Positions 21,931-34,284 of a DNA stretch of 64,000 nucleotides are shown here, one piece after another. Under the pieces are notes generated by a model, which worked only from the letters and a program-made list of their open reading frames with translations, searched no databases and was not told where the DNA came from. This DNA is from Spiroplasma apis B31 (GTDB lineage: Bacteria > Bacillota_I > Bacilli_A > Mycoplasmatales > Mycoplasmataceae): NCBI RefSeq assembly GCF_000500935.1, contig NC_022998.1, positions 186,001 to 250,000 of the forward strand, given 5' to 3'. Position 1 is the stretch's first letter; each line of letters starts with the position of its first letter. The translations under genes and the position numbers were made by a program.

Positions 21931-22869
21931 ATGGAAAATGCACTAAATCTGAACTTAAAAAATTCAAAGCAAGTAAAAAAAGAAAAAAAACTTGCCAAGA
22001 AAAATGAAAAAAAGGCAATTAGATATAAACCTACAAAAAGTATCACAATAACTTTTATTTATTTATTCAGGCTTTGTATGATCGCTTATTGAATTATTGT
22101 TCCAATCTTTTTCGCACTTATCTTCTATTATGACCCCGGTGTTAAACCACTATTTAAGTATGTAGTTATGGTATTATTTGCGAAAATATCTATCGTAGAT
22201 GGAGAATATATAATTACAAATGATGTAGAGAAACTTGCCTCTTTGTTAATATGAATTATCACTCCGTCGATATGATTTGTTAGTTTTCTCTTAATTTATT
22301 TATTTGTTTATAAACCATTTTTCAAGAAAAAAACCTATGGTAAGAGAGCGTATTTAGCTTTTAGATTCTTTTTTTGGTCAATTTTATTAACTGCATCGAT
22401 ATACATAATTTGATTCTCTATCGATTTTTTACCTCACAAACCTTCCGAGGGTATTGGTAATGGTTTTATAAATCCGAGCGATAAATATTGAAGTGCCGCA
22501 AAAGAGAATTTCTCACCATGAAATGGATGGATGATATTTTTCCAATGTATACAAGCTATATTACTATTTTTTGGAATATATACAGCTATAGAAGCAGATC
22601 TGATTAGAAGAAGAAAACTAGATTTTAATGAATTATTCAAGTCTGATATTAATGATAGAAGTATTGTTAATCAAGTTTTAGAAGGTAGACTTGAGTTTGG
22701 GCAATATGATTCTGCTTCTTTGAAAAAAGATTTGAAAGAACTAAAAACCAAAATGAAAGAAGAAGAGGTTGAGCGAAAAATCAAACAATATGAAAAGGAA
22801 GATGCTTTAAAGGCAACTTATAAGCTTAATAAAAAGAATGGCAAAGCTAAAAAAAATACTAAGTTATAA
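21931..22869 (+). CDS. membrane protein with basic ends
   Basis: 312 residues, not recognised. A Lys-rich N-terminus (KKEKKLAKKNEKK) precedes four or five helices, starting near residues 48-70 (IAYWIIVPIFFALIFYY), 107-128, 146-166 and 205-222. The last 90 residues are a highly charged, probably coiled helix. The predicted extracytoplasmic loop carries KPSEGIGNGFINPSDKYW and a Trp-rich end. ATG 21931 is used because GGGAG is well spaced; an ATG at 21925 is also in frame. The 3' end overlaps the next gene by 32 bases. Confidence 0.7.
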
Positions 22870-23509
22870 AGGTGAAAAAATAGCATATTATTTGGTTTTG
22901 CGTCAACAAAAATACATTAGACTTAAAATAGAAAATGAACAAATAATAATTTCTGCCCCATTAGGTGCTCATGATTGAGAAATTGAACATTTAATATATA
23001 AAAATATCTCAAAAATCATGAAGATTATTGAGTTAAACAAAAATCATAGAAACATACAAATAGAACACCCAAGTTTTGTCAAAATATTAGGAGAAAGAAA
23101 AGAAGTAACCTTTGTGAATGATAAAAAACTTCTTGATAACAACTCATTTATGTTATATGAAACGAGTGAAGAAACCATTAAAAAGATGTATAAAAAGTTA
23201 GCTATACAGAAATATAATTATTTTTTGAGCAGACTTCATCATTGAAAAACCATAATGGGCTTAGAGTTTGAAAACTTTACCTTGAAAGAGATGAAAGGTA
23301 AGTGAGGAATTTGTTATCCTTCGCAATCTAAAATAGTTTTAAACATAAGATTGATTCACTATCCACAAATTGCGATTGATTATGTTGTAATACATGAGTT
23401 AAGTCACTTGGTACATAAGAATCACTCAAAAGACTTTTGATATTTAATTGAAAAATATCTACCAAATTATAAAAGTGTTAGTGAACTATTAAAAGTGAAT
23501 GTTTTATAA
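22838..23509 (+). CDS. YgjP-type zinc metallopeptidase
   Basis: 223 residues, DUF45/SprT-like family. The zinc-binding helix VVIHELSHLVHKNHSKDFW (HExxH plus downstream His) is near the C-terminus, preceded by GICYPSQSKIVLNIRLIHYP, the usual WGSC...LNWRL-like region. The N-terminal part is beta-rich. Start ATG 22838 lies inside the 3' end of the membrane-protein gene, in another frame; this start matches the family's N-terminus (KLKKILSYKGEKIAYYLVLR). Relatives are annotated as metalloproteases; true substrate unknown. Four TGA codons are Trp. Confidence 0.85.
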
Positions 23510-23543
23510 AGTATAATTTAATAAAGATGGGAGATATATTTCG

Positions 23544-24512
23544 ATGGTATGGAAGAAAAATTTCAAAAAAATAAAGAAAGAAAAGCCCAAAAAAAAGTTT
23601 GTTTATGAATTCTCGGAAGGAGAATCTAGTTTTATTGAATGAAACAGATCATTGGAAGAGGTAAATCACTGAAATGTTGAAAATCTTGTTGGTTTAATTG
23701 AGAATTATAATTTAGAGCTAAAAAATGTTCTTAGTTCTCAAACAATACCAACAGTTAAGGAAAATGGTTTCAAATGAGATTTCAAGAAATACTCAATTTC
23801 AGAAAGCTTTTTTTCATATCCAGCAACCAGTCTCTTTAAAAACGTTTTCGACTTTCTAAAACAAAAAGTTGGAGTATTTGGAGCTACTCTTGGTATAACA
23901 TCTCTTTCAAAATTTAATTACTATGTTACTCTTAGATTTTGGAAGGTTTTTAATTATACATTCACCAATAATGATTTGAACGATAATAACATACTTAGGG
24001 TATTTGATGTAATGCAAAGAACCACACTTGATGCTTATGAAGGGATAATTGAAAAAATCTTAATACTTTTAGAAGGTATTGAAGTCTCTCCATATAGGCA
24101 TCACTTATTGATAGAGGAAGTTTTGGAATTAGGTCAAGATTTCACATATCATTGAAGCAGAATGTTGGATCAGGTGATTGATTTGACTTTAGAAACATTT
24201 GTTTTTCAAAAAGAATACGGCAAGACGAGTTCATCTACTTATACTTACGAAGAACCAGAAGAAGAAAATTTTGAAGACTTTTTTGAAAAAACAAAAACAA
24301 TGGTTTTCAATGACGAAGTTAATGATGCTTTTGCTTACTTTGATTTATCGAAAATGGACCCGCCAAACGAGTTTAAAAGAGTTTATAGAAAACTTGCAAA
24401 AAAATACCATCCAGATGTTAATCCTGACCCAAGCGCAGCTAATGAAATGAAAAAAATTAATATGTTCAAAACTATAATTGAGCAGTACTACGAAAAGTAC
24501 GATATTTTTTAA
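23544..24512 (+). CDS. protein with C-terminal J domain
   Basis: 322 residues. The last 65 residues form a DnaJ-type J domain: AYFDLS, FKRVYRKLAKKYHPDVNPD with the HPD tripeptide that stimulates Hsp70, and a final helix. The first 250 residues are basic at the start and then mostly helical, without zinc fingers or Gly/Phe region, so it is not DnaJ itself but a specialised co-chaperone. Having the J domain at the C-terminus is uncommon. GGGAG ribosome site; 34 bases after the metallopeptidase. Six TGA codons read Trp. Confidence 0.85.
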
Positions 24513-24867
24513 TGTAATTAGAAATTTAATTAAATGTATTATGGATGATAATTCAATTAATAAAAAAATATATCTAAATTTTCATTTTGATAAACTCCGC
24601 AAGAAAATTTTTTTTAACTTTATAAATACAATTTAAAACTAATAAATTGTTGGTCAAAAAATATATAATAGAGTGAGTAATTTATTATTGGTTATAAAAT
24701 AGGTACTATGTTTATCAAAGCAACTATAAAAAGTTTACTAAGTAAATTTTCATAATAGTTTATTTAAAATGACCTTGCTGATAATATGATATTCAACTTA
24801 TGAACCATATTAACAGTGTATATAAGTTATTGTGTTTACATAATTACTTATTGAAAGGATTAAAGTT
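24513..24867. other. intergenic stretch
   Basis: Very AT-rich, no gene or RNA recognised. TATAAT-like boxes near 24661-24667 and 24780-24790 could be promoters for the gene at 24868. No strong hairpin. Confidence 0.4.
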
Positions 24868-25680
24868 ATGAGTTATAGAGAGTGGGAATATTATAGTTTC
24901 ATTCCTTATGAAACTATAAATAAAGAAGTTTTTATATTATTGTCTCTCTTCGGAGAAGATAATAAGTTTTTACAAGCCATACAAAAAAATTGATTCAAAT
25001 ATAAAGATGTGGCAATGTTTAGAAATTATATAGAAACAGCATTTGAACAAATAGAGGTAGAAAATAAAGCTGAAGTTGACCGTGATAGTCTTAGTTGTCT
25101 CTTGAGAATGATGTCGATATGCGATACGTTTACAGATTATGAATATATTTATGGCATAACAAGAGATTATTATATAGAAACTAAAAAAAATCAACAAAAA
25201 GAGTTGCGTCTCTATGATTACTCATTCAAACAATATTTTGATTTATTAATTAAAGGCTTCAAAGAAGAGTTAAAAGATATCAAAGTTCCATCTCGTTATG
25301 TAACAAAAACAGGCGAAATTTCTAGAACTATGGAAGGTATAAAAGGTATAAAAGATTTTAAAAAAGTTATTAAAGAAAATTACAAAATAAATGACTTAAT
25401 AAGTGACTTACTTGATGACCTTGAGGATGATAGTGACGGTAACTCAGAGTTTGAAAGTGACCACGAAGTTGTCTTATATAATTTTGCAATATATTACTCA
25501 ACTAAATTCTACTTTGGTTTACTTTTAAGAGAAAAAATAATTTTAGTTGAAGAAAAAAATACAAATTGTATAATCGAAGAATACAAACCACTTATCGAAG
25601 AAGATGATATGAGGCTAACCGAAACACAAATGTTGACGGATCAATCATTGGAAATATTTTATAAAACGTTGAAAAACTAA
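24868..25680 (+). CDS. hypothetical helical protein
   Basis: 270 residues, no known motif seen. Soluble, strongly charged, predicted helical; contains a very acidic stretch (LLDDLEDDSDGNSEFESDHE) at about residues 180-200. No signal or membrane segment. GAAAGGA ribosome site. Followed 17 bases later by another small helical protein, likely the same operon. Confidence 0.7.
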
Positions 25681-25697
25681 ACACTAGGAGTCTTGAT

Positions 25698-26147
25698 ATG
25701 AGAAAACATCTGAAATTTCCGTTTTGTTGCAAAGAAGACTCAATTTTCTTTTCTACACTGTTTGAAAACTATATAAGCCAAAGGGAAGATAATAATGGAT
25801 TTTCAATAATCAATGAAGATTATAAATTATACAGTATATTAAGTGATAGTGATCTAGAATTGCTTTTTGCAAGACAAGAAGAAAAAATATCTAAACTAAA
25901 AGCCAACATCTTAGAAGAAGTTGAAAAAAAGTTTAGAAATGTAGCAGGCTTACTATTTATTTATTACATAAAGTTACTTTTCAATAAGTTACCTTCAAAG
26001 CTAGATAAATCAGCTTTTTTAAACTTTATCGAAGGTCAAAGTATTTATTTACACACAAGTTTAATTTCAAGCGAAGCCGAAAGACTTATTGAGTTTATAA
26101 AAATATTAATTAAGGATATCAGTGTTTATGAAGCGGCAAATATATAG
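25698..26147 (+). CDS. hypothetical helical protein
   Basis: 149 residues, not recognised. Starts MRKHLKFPFCCKEDS with a Cys pair; the rest is predicted helical with one moderately hydrophobic helix (VAGLLFIYYIKLLFNKL). CTAGGAGT ribosome site, 17 bases behind its neighbour, with which it may form a complex (inference from spacing). Confidence 0.7.
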   Translation: MRKHLKFPFCCKEDSIFFSTLFENYISQREDNNGFSIINEDYKLYSILSDSDLELLFARQEEKISKLKANILEEVEKKFRNVAGLLFIYYIKLLFNKLPSKLDKSAFLNFIEGQSIYLHTSLISSEAERLIEFIKILIKDISVYEAANI

Positions 26148-26240
26148 AATTTATTTGTAAAATAATCTAGTTTTGTATATATTAGTTGCACATAATTTGA
26201 TATGATTTTTTTGTTATACGATTTTTAGGAGAACCAGATT

Positions 26241-28064
26241 ATGAATAAAAAAATTATAAACATTGCTGTTATTGCCCATGTAGACGCAGGTAAATCAACC
26301 TTGGTTGATGCTTTCTTAAGTCAATCAGGAGTATTTAGAGCAAATGAAGAAGTTAAAGAGCAAGTTATGGACAGTAATGATCAAGAAAGAGAACGAGGAA
26401 TTACTATTTATTCTAAAAACTGTGCTATTGAATATAATGAATACAAAATTAATATTGTGGATACACCAGGTCATGCCGATTTTTCTAGTGAAGTTGAAAG
26501 AATTATGAAAACTGTTGATACAGTAATTTTGTTAGTAGACTCAGCAGAAGGTCCAATGCCACAAACAAGATTTGTTTTATCAAAAGCATTAGAACTTGGT
26601 TTAAGACCAATTTTATTAATTAATAAGATAGATAAAAAAGACCAAAGAGCTATGGAAGTTGTTGATGAAGTTCTAGAGTTGTTTATGGAACTAAATGCAA
26701 ATGATGAGCAAATTGAATTCCCAACTTTATTTGGAGTTGCTAGAGAAGGAAAAGTACAATATTCATTGGATGAACCTAGTGAAGATTTATCTCCATTGTT
26801 TGAAACTATTATCAAACAAGTAGGTAATTATCCCTTAGAACTTAGTCAAGAACCAGTGCAATTGCAAATTTCTTCTCTTGCTTATGACTCATTTATTGGG
26901 AGATTGGGAATTGGAAGACTTTTCAAAGGAGTACTTAAAGAAGGACAACAAGTATCAATATCAAAAAACGATGGATCAGTTATAAAAGGTAAACTATCAG
27001 GTTTATTTATATATCAAGGAATGAAAAGAGTCGCTGTTAAAGAAGCGCAAGCTGGAGAAATAGTTGTTGTTTCGGGTATAAGTGATTTGACCATTGGTGA
27101 TACTATCTGTGACCCTAATAACATTGTTCCTCTTCCACCAATCATCATTGAAGAACCTACAATGAGTATGAATTTCTTAGTAAATACTTCACCTTTTGCT
27201 GGACGAGTTGGTAAATATGTTACAACTAGAAACATAAAAGAAAGATTAGATAAAGAACTTGAAGTCAACGTTGGTTTAAGGGTTGAACCACTAAGTGATT
27301 CATCTGCTGATGGGTTTAAAGTTTTGGGTAGAGGTGAACTTCACCTATCAGTCTTAATCGAAACTATGAGAAGAGAAGGTTTTGAACTAGGTATCTCAAG
27401 ACCTGAAGTTGTTTTTAGAAAAGACGAAAATGGAAACAAACTTGAACCTATGGAAAAGGTAATAATTGATGTACCAACTGAATACGCTGGAACAGTAATA
27501 AATAAATTGAATATCAGAAAAGGTTTAATGTTAGACATGGACAGTGATGGAGTTAGAGATAAAGTAACTTATATAGTTCCAACAAGGGGTCTAATAGGTT
27601 TTAAATCTGAATTTACAAATGACACTAGAGGAGAAGGTGTTATGGTTAAATCTTTAATGGGGTATGAACCATATAAAGGAAAAATCGAGGGAAGAGTTAA
27701 TGGTACATTAGTTTCAATGGCCAATGGTGTAACATTACCTTATGCATTGAATAACTTGGAAGAAAGAGGTATATTGTTTGTCGGACCACAAGTAGAGGTA
27801 TACGATGGAATGATTGTTGGTCTTCACTCAAGAGATAATGACCTTAATGTTAATCCTACAACAGGAAAAAAACTAACAAATACAAGAGCATCAGGAAGTG
27901 ATGATTCTGTTAAGTTAACTCCACCAAAAAAATTCACTCTTGAAGAAGCGCTTGAATTTATTGAGTGAGACGAATTAGTTGAAGTTACCCCAGATGACAT
28001 TAGATTAAGAAAAAAATGACTATCAGAAAACGAAAGAAAACAACATAGAAACGATCCTCATTAG
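26241..28064 (+). CDS. typA: ribosome-associated GTPase TypA/BipA
   Basis: Translational GTPase involved in ribosome assembly and stress adaptation. 607 residues, usual size. G1 AHVDAGKST, RERGIT, DTPGHADF, NKIDKKDQR are present; the C-terminal BipA domain includes PTRGLIGFKSEFTNDTRGEG and ANGVTLPYALNNLEERG. Two TGA codons near the end extend it past 27968 to TAG at 28062-28064. Ribosome site TTAGGAGA. Its stop lies in a terminator hairpin. Confidence 0.96.
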
Positions 28065-28080
28065 GGGATTTTTCTATTTT
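28054..28080 (+). terminator. intrinsic terminator overlapping typA stop
   Basis: ATCCTC/GGGGAT stem with one G-U, loop ATTA (contains the stop codon's start), then a T-rich tract interrupted by C and A. Moderate strength. Confidence 0.6.
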
Positions 28081-28165
28081 TTATAAGAATTCTGAAAAAT
28101 ATTCTAATGATTCTCACAAAAATCTTTTCATTTCAGTATTTTTTAGGGTTATTATAAAAAGGTAA

Positions 28166-29530
<1,365 letters not shown>

Positions 29531-29568
29531 AATACTTAAACAACTAGTAAAGTAGTATGTTAATTTAG

Positions 29569-29597
29569 CTCCGCACACAAATGTGCGGAGTTTTTTT
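29569..29597 (+). terminator. intrinsic terminator after eno
   Basis: CTCCGCACA/TGTGCGGAG, loop CAAA, T7. One of the most GC-rich stems in the window. Confidence 0.95.
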
Positions 29598-29693
29598 CGC
29601 CTGAACTCTATTGGTATTTAACTATCAATGACAAAAAATTCTTTATTAAAAGATTCGGTATATAAAAGTTCCTATAAATAGGTTACAATTTAA

Positions 29694-30629
29694 ATGGTGA
29701 GAATTTTGAAGCTAAAAAAAGAAATAAATAAAAAAGTTGTGTACTGGGTTTTGGGTGTGGGTATCTTTATACCATTTTTTATTACCTTAGGAATTTATGA
29801 TTTTAAAATTGCTGAGATTATAAAGACTAATATATATTCTCAATGAAATTGATTTAAGTATTCGTTTGATGTTGTTGGGAAAACTATTATCGCAATACCG
29901 ATTTACTTAACTTTGTTCGTTTCTATTTTATGTTTTTTGAATTACTATCCTATTAGCAAAAGTTGGGGTAAAACTATCTTTGTTATTTTTCATCTGATAG
30001 TGATTTTAGGATTATTATCATATAGCATTGACAAAAGTTGATTCAACAACAAGTTTGACGAAAAAATCTTAATAGAAGTAATTGCCATTTCAATTATGTA
30101 CTTAATAATATTCACATTTATACTAATAATAAACATAATAGTATTTAGAAAGAAACTGCATAAAGACAATTATTTTTTGTTTAATATGTCTCGAAAAACT
30201 ACACATTTAGTTGTTTTTTTATTCCTATCATTCGTTACTGTTCAATTTCTTAAATATTTCTTTGGAAGACCAAGACCTTATCAAATATTTGAAAAAGAAG
30301 ATCCTTTCATTTCTTTTAAGTATGTATTCGAAGTTTATTTTGGTGCTTCAAGAGGTAATAGCTTTCCCTCAGGTCATACGCAATCAACATTATCATTAAT
30401 GGGATTACTGTTTTATTTAAACAAAAAAACAAAAAAACAAAAAAATATATATAAAGTTTTTTTCGTTGGAATAATATTTGTTACCATACTTGTTGCTATT
30501 TCAAGAATTCTAATTTTAGCTCACTTCGCAACTGATACTTTATTCTCAATAGGGCTAGTCTTGATTTATTTTTATACTACCCCTTTAATAATTGAAAGTT
30601 TTAAAAAGAGGTTTAGAAAAAATGGCTAA
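29694..30629 (+). CDS. PAP2-type lipid phosphatase
   Basis: 311 residues, six membrane helices. All three PAP2 motifs are visible: KYFFGRPRP (K-x6-RP), FPSGHTQST (PSGH), and SRILILAHFATD (SR-x5-H-x3-D). Such enzymes dephosphorylate lipid phosphates such as phosphatidate or phosphatidylglycerol-phosphate at the membrane. ATG 29694 lies close behind a TACAAT box; TTG 29706 with a GGTGAG ribosome site seven bases upstream is an alternative start. The 3' end overlaps ruvX by 8 bases. Four TGA codons are Trp. Confidence 0.9.
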
Positions 30630-31044
30630 GTTTTATGGTTTGGATGTTGGGAGTAAGACTATTGGTGTAGCATATAGTGAAGGGTATTTTGCAAATGTTC
30701 ACTCTACTATAAGATTTAAAGAGGATGACTTTTCAGAAGCGGTTGAACAATTTATGAAAATTGTAAATCAAGAAAACTTTGAAAAAATAATAATAGGTTA
30801 TCCTAAAAATATGAACGGAAGTTTAGGTCACAGAGTTGAAATGGTAGACTTATTCATTGATACCTTAGTAGAAGAAGGCGGTATCCAAAAAGACAAAATT
30901 GTACTGATTGATGAAAGGCTAACAACAAGGATGGCAAAAGCCTTGATGATTGAAGCTAATTTATCAAGGAAAAAGCAAAAGGTAAATAAAGATCAAATCG
31001 CCGCAAAACTTATCTTAGAGACTTTCTTGCAACAAAATAAGTAG
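30622..31044 (+). CDS. ruvX: YqgF/RuvX family Holliday junction resolvase-like protein
   Basis: 140 residues with an RNase H-like fold. GLDVGSKTIGVAYSEG (catalytic Asp), IIIGYPKNMNGSLG, IDERLTTRMA (Glu), and DQIAAKLILETFL (last Asp). Members are linked to Holliday junction resolution or to pre-16S rRNA 5' end maturation (B. subtilis YrrK-type evidence). Start ATG 30622 is chosen because AAAGAGG precedes it; it overlaps the PAP2 gene. Confidence 0.93.
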   Translation: MAKFYGLDVGSKTIGVAYSEGYFANVHSTIRFKEDDFSEAVEQFMKIVNQENFEKIIIGYPKNMNGSLGHRVEMVDLFIDTLVEEGGIQKDKIVLIDERLTTRMAKALMIEANLSRKKQKVNKDQIAAKLILETFLQQNK

Positions 31045-31073
31045 TATAATAAATAAGTATTTTGGAGGTACAA

Positions 31074-31640
31074 ATGAAGCATCCATTAGTAAAAAAAATA
31101 ATATTTACAAATGAACAAATTGAAGCTAGGACAAAGCAATTAGGAGAAGAGATTACTAATTATTATAAAAACTCAAAAGTTAAGGAAAACACTGTTATTT
31201 TGATTGGTTTATTAAAAGGCTGTGTTCCTTTTTTATCAACATTTATGAAGTATTTCGACTTTCAATGTCAAAGTGAGTATATGGCGGTGTCATCTTATTT
31301 AGGGGGAACCAAAACCTCTGGCGAACCTAAAATTAACCTAGATTTGAACTTATCTTTAAAAGATAAACATGTCTTGATAGTAGAGGACATAGTTGATTCT
31401 GGAATCACATTAAATTATATAAAACAATATTTGTCTCTTAAAGGGGCAAAAGAAGTTAAAATAGTTTGTCTGTTAGATAAACCCGAAGGAAGAAAAATCG
31501 ACATAAAACCCGATTGGTTTGGTTTTGAAGTAGAAAATCAATTTCTAATAGGATATGGACTAGACTATCAAGAAAGATTACGTAACTTGCCTTATGTAGC
31601 CGTATGTGATATTGAAAAACTTGAAGATTGAAAATGATAA
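31074..31640 (+). CDS. hpt: hypoxanthine-guanine phosphoribosyltransferase
   Basis: Purine salvage enzyme joining hypoxanthine or guanine to PRPP. 188 residues. GLLKGCVPFLSTFMKYF, YLGGTKTSGE, and the PRPP loop HVLIVEDIVDSGIT are in order; KPDWFGFEVENQFLIGYGLDYQERLRNLPYVAV matches the family C-terminus. TTGGAGG is the ribosome site, so ATG 31074 is the start, not the TTG within that site. Two TGA codons at the end are Trp and the true stop is TAA 31638-31640, inside the terminator stem. Confidence 0.96.
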
Positions 31641-31658
31641 CTAACGTTATCATTTTTT
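31632..31658 (+). terminator. intrinsic terminator overlapping hpt stop
   Basis: AATGATAAC/GTTATCATT, loop TAAC, then T run. The left arm holds the hpt stop codon. Confidence 0.9.
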
Positions 31659-31694
31659 TAAACAAAATTTTAGGCCACAAAGAACAAAAAGTTA

Positions 31695-31700
31695 TATAAT
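31695..31700 (+). promoter_or_regulatory. -10 box of pfkA-pyk promoter
   Basis: TATAAT 24 bases before the pfkA ribosome site region; no good -35 seen. Placed between the hpt terminator and pfkA. Confidence 0.55.
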
Positions 31701-31724
31701 GTTAGAGAATATGGAGGCAAAATA

Positions 31725-32696
31725 ATGATTAAAAAAATCGGAGTTTTAACTTCTGGAGGTGACGCTCCGGGAATGAATGCTGCAATTGCAGCAGTAATTA
31801 AGTCGTCAATTGCCAAAGGGATCGAGCCTTATGTAATAAAAGACGGTTATAAAGGCTTGGTTGAAAATTGGATCGAAAAAGTAGACCTTGAATTCGCAGA
31901 CAATATTATCGCCAAAGGTGGTACCGTAATTGGTTCTGCCAGATTACCTGAATTTAAAGAAGAAAACGTTAGAGCTAAAGCTGTAGAAAATCTTAAAAAC
32001 AAAGGTATTGAAGCTTTAGTAGTTATTGGTGGAGATGGTAGTTACCAAGGTGCAGAAAAACTTACTAAAATGGGTATAAATTGCATAGGATTGCCAGGTA
32101 CCATAGATAATGATATCGTTTCTTCTGACTTTACAATTGGATTTGATACTGCTTTGAACACAGTTGTAAGGTCTATTGATGCCATTAGAGATACAATGCA
32201 ATCACACAATAGATGTAGTGTTGTTGAAATAATGGGAAATGGATGTGGTGATTTAACTTTATTTGCCGCAACAGCAACGGGTGCAGAAGTTTTTTCAACA
32301 ACAGAAAGTACTTTGACTGAAGAAGAAGTCATTAATCAAGTACTGGATTTAGCAAAGAAGAAAAAAAGAAGCGTAATAGTGGCTGTAGCAGAAAAAGTTT
32401 ACAAAGATGTTCACATGTTGGCTGAAAAAATAGAGAAAGCAACAGGATATGTAACAAGAGCGACAGTATTAGGACATGTACAAAGAGGTGGAGTTCCATC
32501 TGCAATGGATAGATATTTAGCAACTAATGCAGGTATCTTTGCAGTAGAACAGTTAGTTGCAGGTAAAGGTGGTTTATATATCGGAATGAGTGAAAATAAA
32601 TTAGTAGCTAGAAATATTGAGTCAACCTTAAATATGCCAAAAGTAGATAAAACTGAAGAATATCAAAAAATAAGACAAATAAATAAAGCATTATAA
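31725..32696 (+). CDS. pfkA: 6-phosphofructokinase
   Basis: Phosphorylates fructose-6-phosphate with ATP, the committed step of glycolysis. 323 residues of the classical bacterial PfkA family. [39 protein letters not shown] (catalytic Asp region), and [15 protein letters not shown] are seen. ATGGAGGC is a strong ribosome site. pyk follows 21 bases later, the widespread pfkA-pyk operon. Confidence 0.98.
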   Translation: MIKKIGVLTSGGDAPGMNAAIAAVIKSSIAKGIEPYVIKDGYKGLVENWIEKVDLEFADNIIAKGGTVIGSARLPEFKEENVRAKAVENLKNKGIEALVVIGGDGSYQGAEKLTKMGINCIGLPGTIDNDIVSSDFTIGFDTALNTVVRSIDAIRDTMQSHNRCSVVEIMGNGCGDLTLFAATATGAEVFSTTESTLTEEEVINQVLDLAKKKKRSVIVAVAEKVYKDVHMLAEKIEKATGYVTRATVLGHVQRGGVPSAMDRYLATNAGIFAVEQLVAGKGGLYIGMSENKLVARNIESTLNMPKVDKTEEYQKIRQINKAL

Positions 32697-32717
32697 ACTA
32701 TAGCGAGGAAATAAATA

Positions 32718-34175
32718 ATGAATACAAAAAATATAGAGTTTTATGAACCTAGCAAACTAAAAAGTAAAATTAAAAGAACTAAAATAGTAACAACAATAGG
32801 TCCTAGCACAGGAACAAAAGACGACATGAGAAAGTTATTTGAATGTGGTATGAACGTTGTTAGACTTAACTTCTCACACGGAAGTCAAGATGAACACATT
32901 TTAAAAATCAATGCAGCAAAAGAATTGCGCGAAGAATTAGACAAACCAATTTCAATATTACTAGACACCAAAGGTCCTGAAATTAGAGTAGGAAGAATGG
33001 TTGAAGGATCACAAAAAATAAAAGCTGGAACTGATATTCGAATTTATACTACTGAAAATGAATTCAAAACAAGAGAATGTAAAGCTGGAGAAATGACTGT
33101 TTCTTATGATATGAGTATTGATTTGAAGTCTGGTGACATTATTTTAGTAGATGATGGGAAGTTAACATTAAATGTTTTGAATGTTGAACCTGGAATCGTA
33201 AATTGTCGAGCTTTCAATTCTCATGTAATTAAGACAAATAAGCGTATAAATTTACCAGGTGTAGATTTCTCATTACCATTTTTAAGTGATAAAGATATTT
33301 CTGACATAAGATTTGGGGCAAATTTAGGAATAGACTATATTGCAGCAAGTTTTGTAAACACACCAGAAAATGTAAATGATATAAGAAAAATACTTAAAGA
33401 AGAAAATGCCGAACATATTCAAATTATTTCAAAAATAGAATCAAAAATTGGGATATTTAATATCGATGAAATCATTGATGCAAGTGACGGGATAATGGTA
33501 GCTAGGGGAGACCTTGGTTTAGAAATACCTTATTACGAAGTTCCTTATTGAGAAAAACAAATGATTAGAAAATGTCGTGAAAAAGGAAAGCTTGTGATAG
33601 TCGCTACTCAAATGTTGGAATCAATGACTGATAACCCACAACCAACAAGAGCAGAAGTTACCGATGTTTACTATGCTACTGAACTAGGTACAGATGCCAC
33701 AATGTTGAGTGGAGAATCAGCTGCTGGTATCTATCCTTTTATTACAACTGAAACTATGGCAACAATTAATAAACGTGCTGAGCTTGGTTATTATGGAAAA
33801 GTTTATTACGACAGAGCTTTAGAAATTGCAAGAAGCACAACTCAAGGACCAAGAGCAAAAATCGCAGATGAATTAGCTAATATTACTCGAAATGGTAAGT
33901 ATGAGTTTGCAATTGTCTTATCTAGAACTGGAGAATTATTGAAAACCATTTCTAAGTTTAGACCGAATGTTACTATTCTAGGTATTTGTGAAAATGAAAA
34001 ATTATGAACAGCGTTTGGTTCATGACATTCAATTTTTATGAATAGAGTAGAAAACATTGATGAAGCAGTGGCAAACCCAAGCCTTTTAAGCGAGATTGCC
34101 AGATCATGAGGTGCCAAAAAAGGCGAAGAAATTTTAATCGTAAGATCAGAAAACATAAAAGTTCATACTGTTTAA
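32718..34175 (+). CDS. pyk: pyruvate kinase, copy 1
   Basis: Makes pyruvate and ATP from PEP. 485 residues: TTIGPSTGT, MNVVRLNFSHGS, LDTKGPEIRVG, DDGKLTL, the catalytic ISKIESKIG (Lys), MVARGDLGLEIPYYEVP, and ATQMLESMTDNPQPTRAEVTDV. C-terminal allosteric domain present. Five TGA codons as Trp, including one right after the catalytic domain (PYWEKQ). In operon with pfkA. A close paralogue is at 42586. Confidence 0.98.
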
Positions 34176-34179
34176 AAAA

Positions 34180-34201
34180 AATTACTTCGGTAATTTTTTT
34201 T
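34180..34201 (+). terminator. intrinsic terminator after pyk copy 1
   Basis: AATTAC/GTAATT stem with a stabilising TTCG tetraloop and T8, flanked by an A run upstream. Confidence 0.9.
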
Positions 34202-34284
34202 AAAATATAATACGGGTCCTGTTCGATGTAGCAATTGTACCAATTTGTAATATAATTAATTAATATATAAAAGAGGTTATTAAA

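Noticed and set aside
30592-30621. Longer N-terminus for ruvX
   Set aside because: Family alignment begins at MAKFYGLDVG and the ribosome site precedes ATG 30622.
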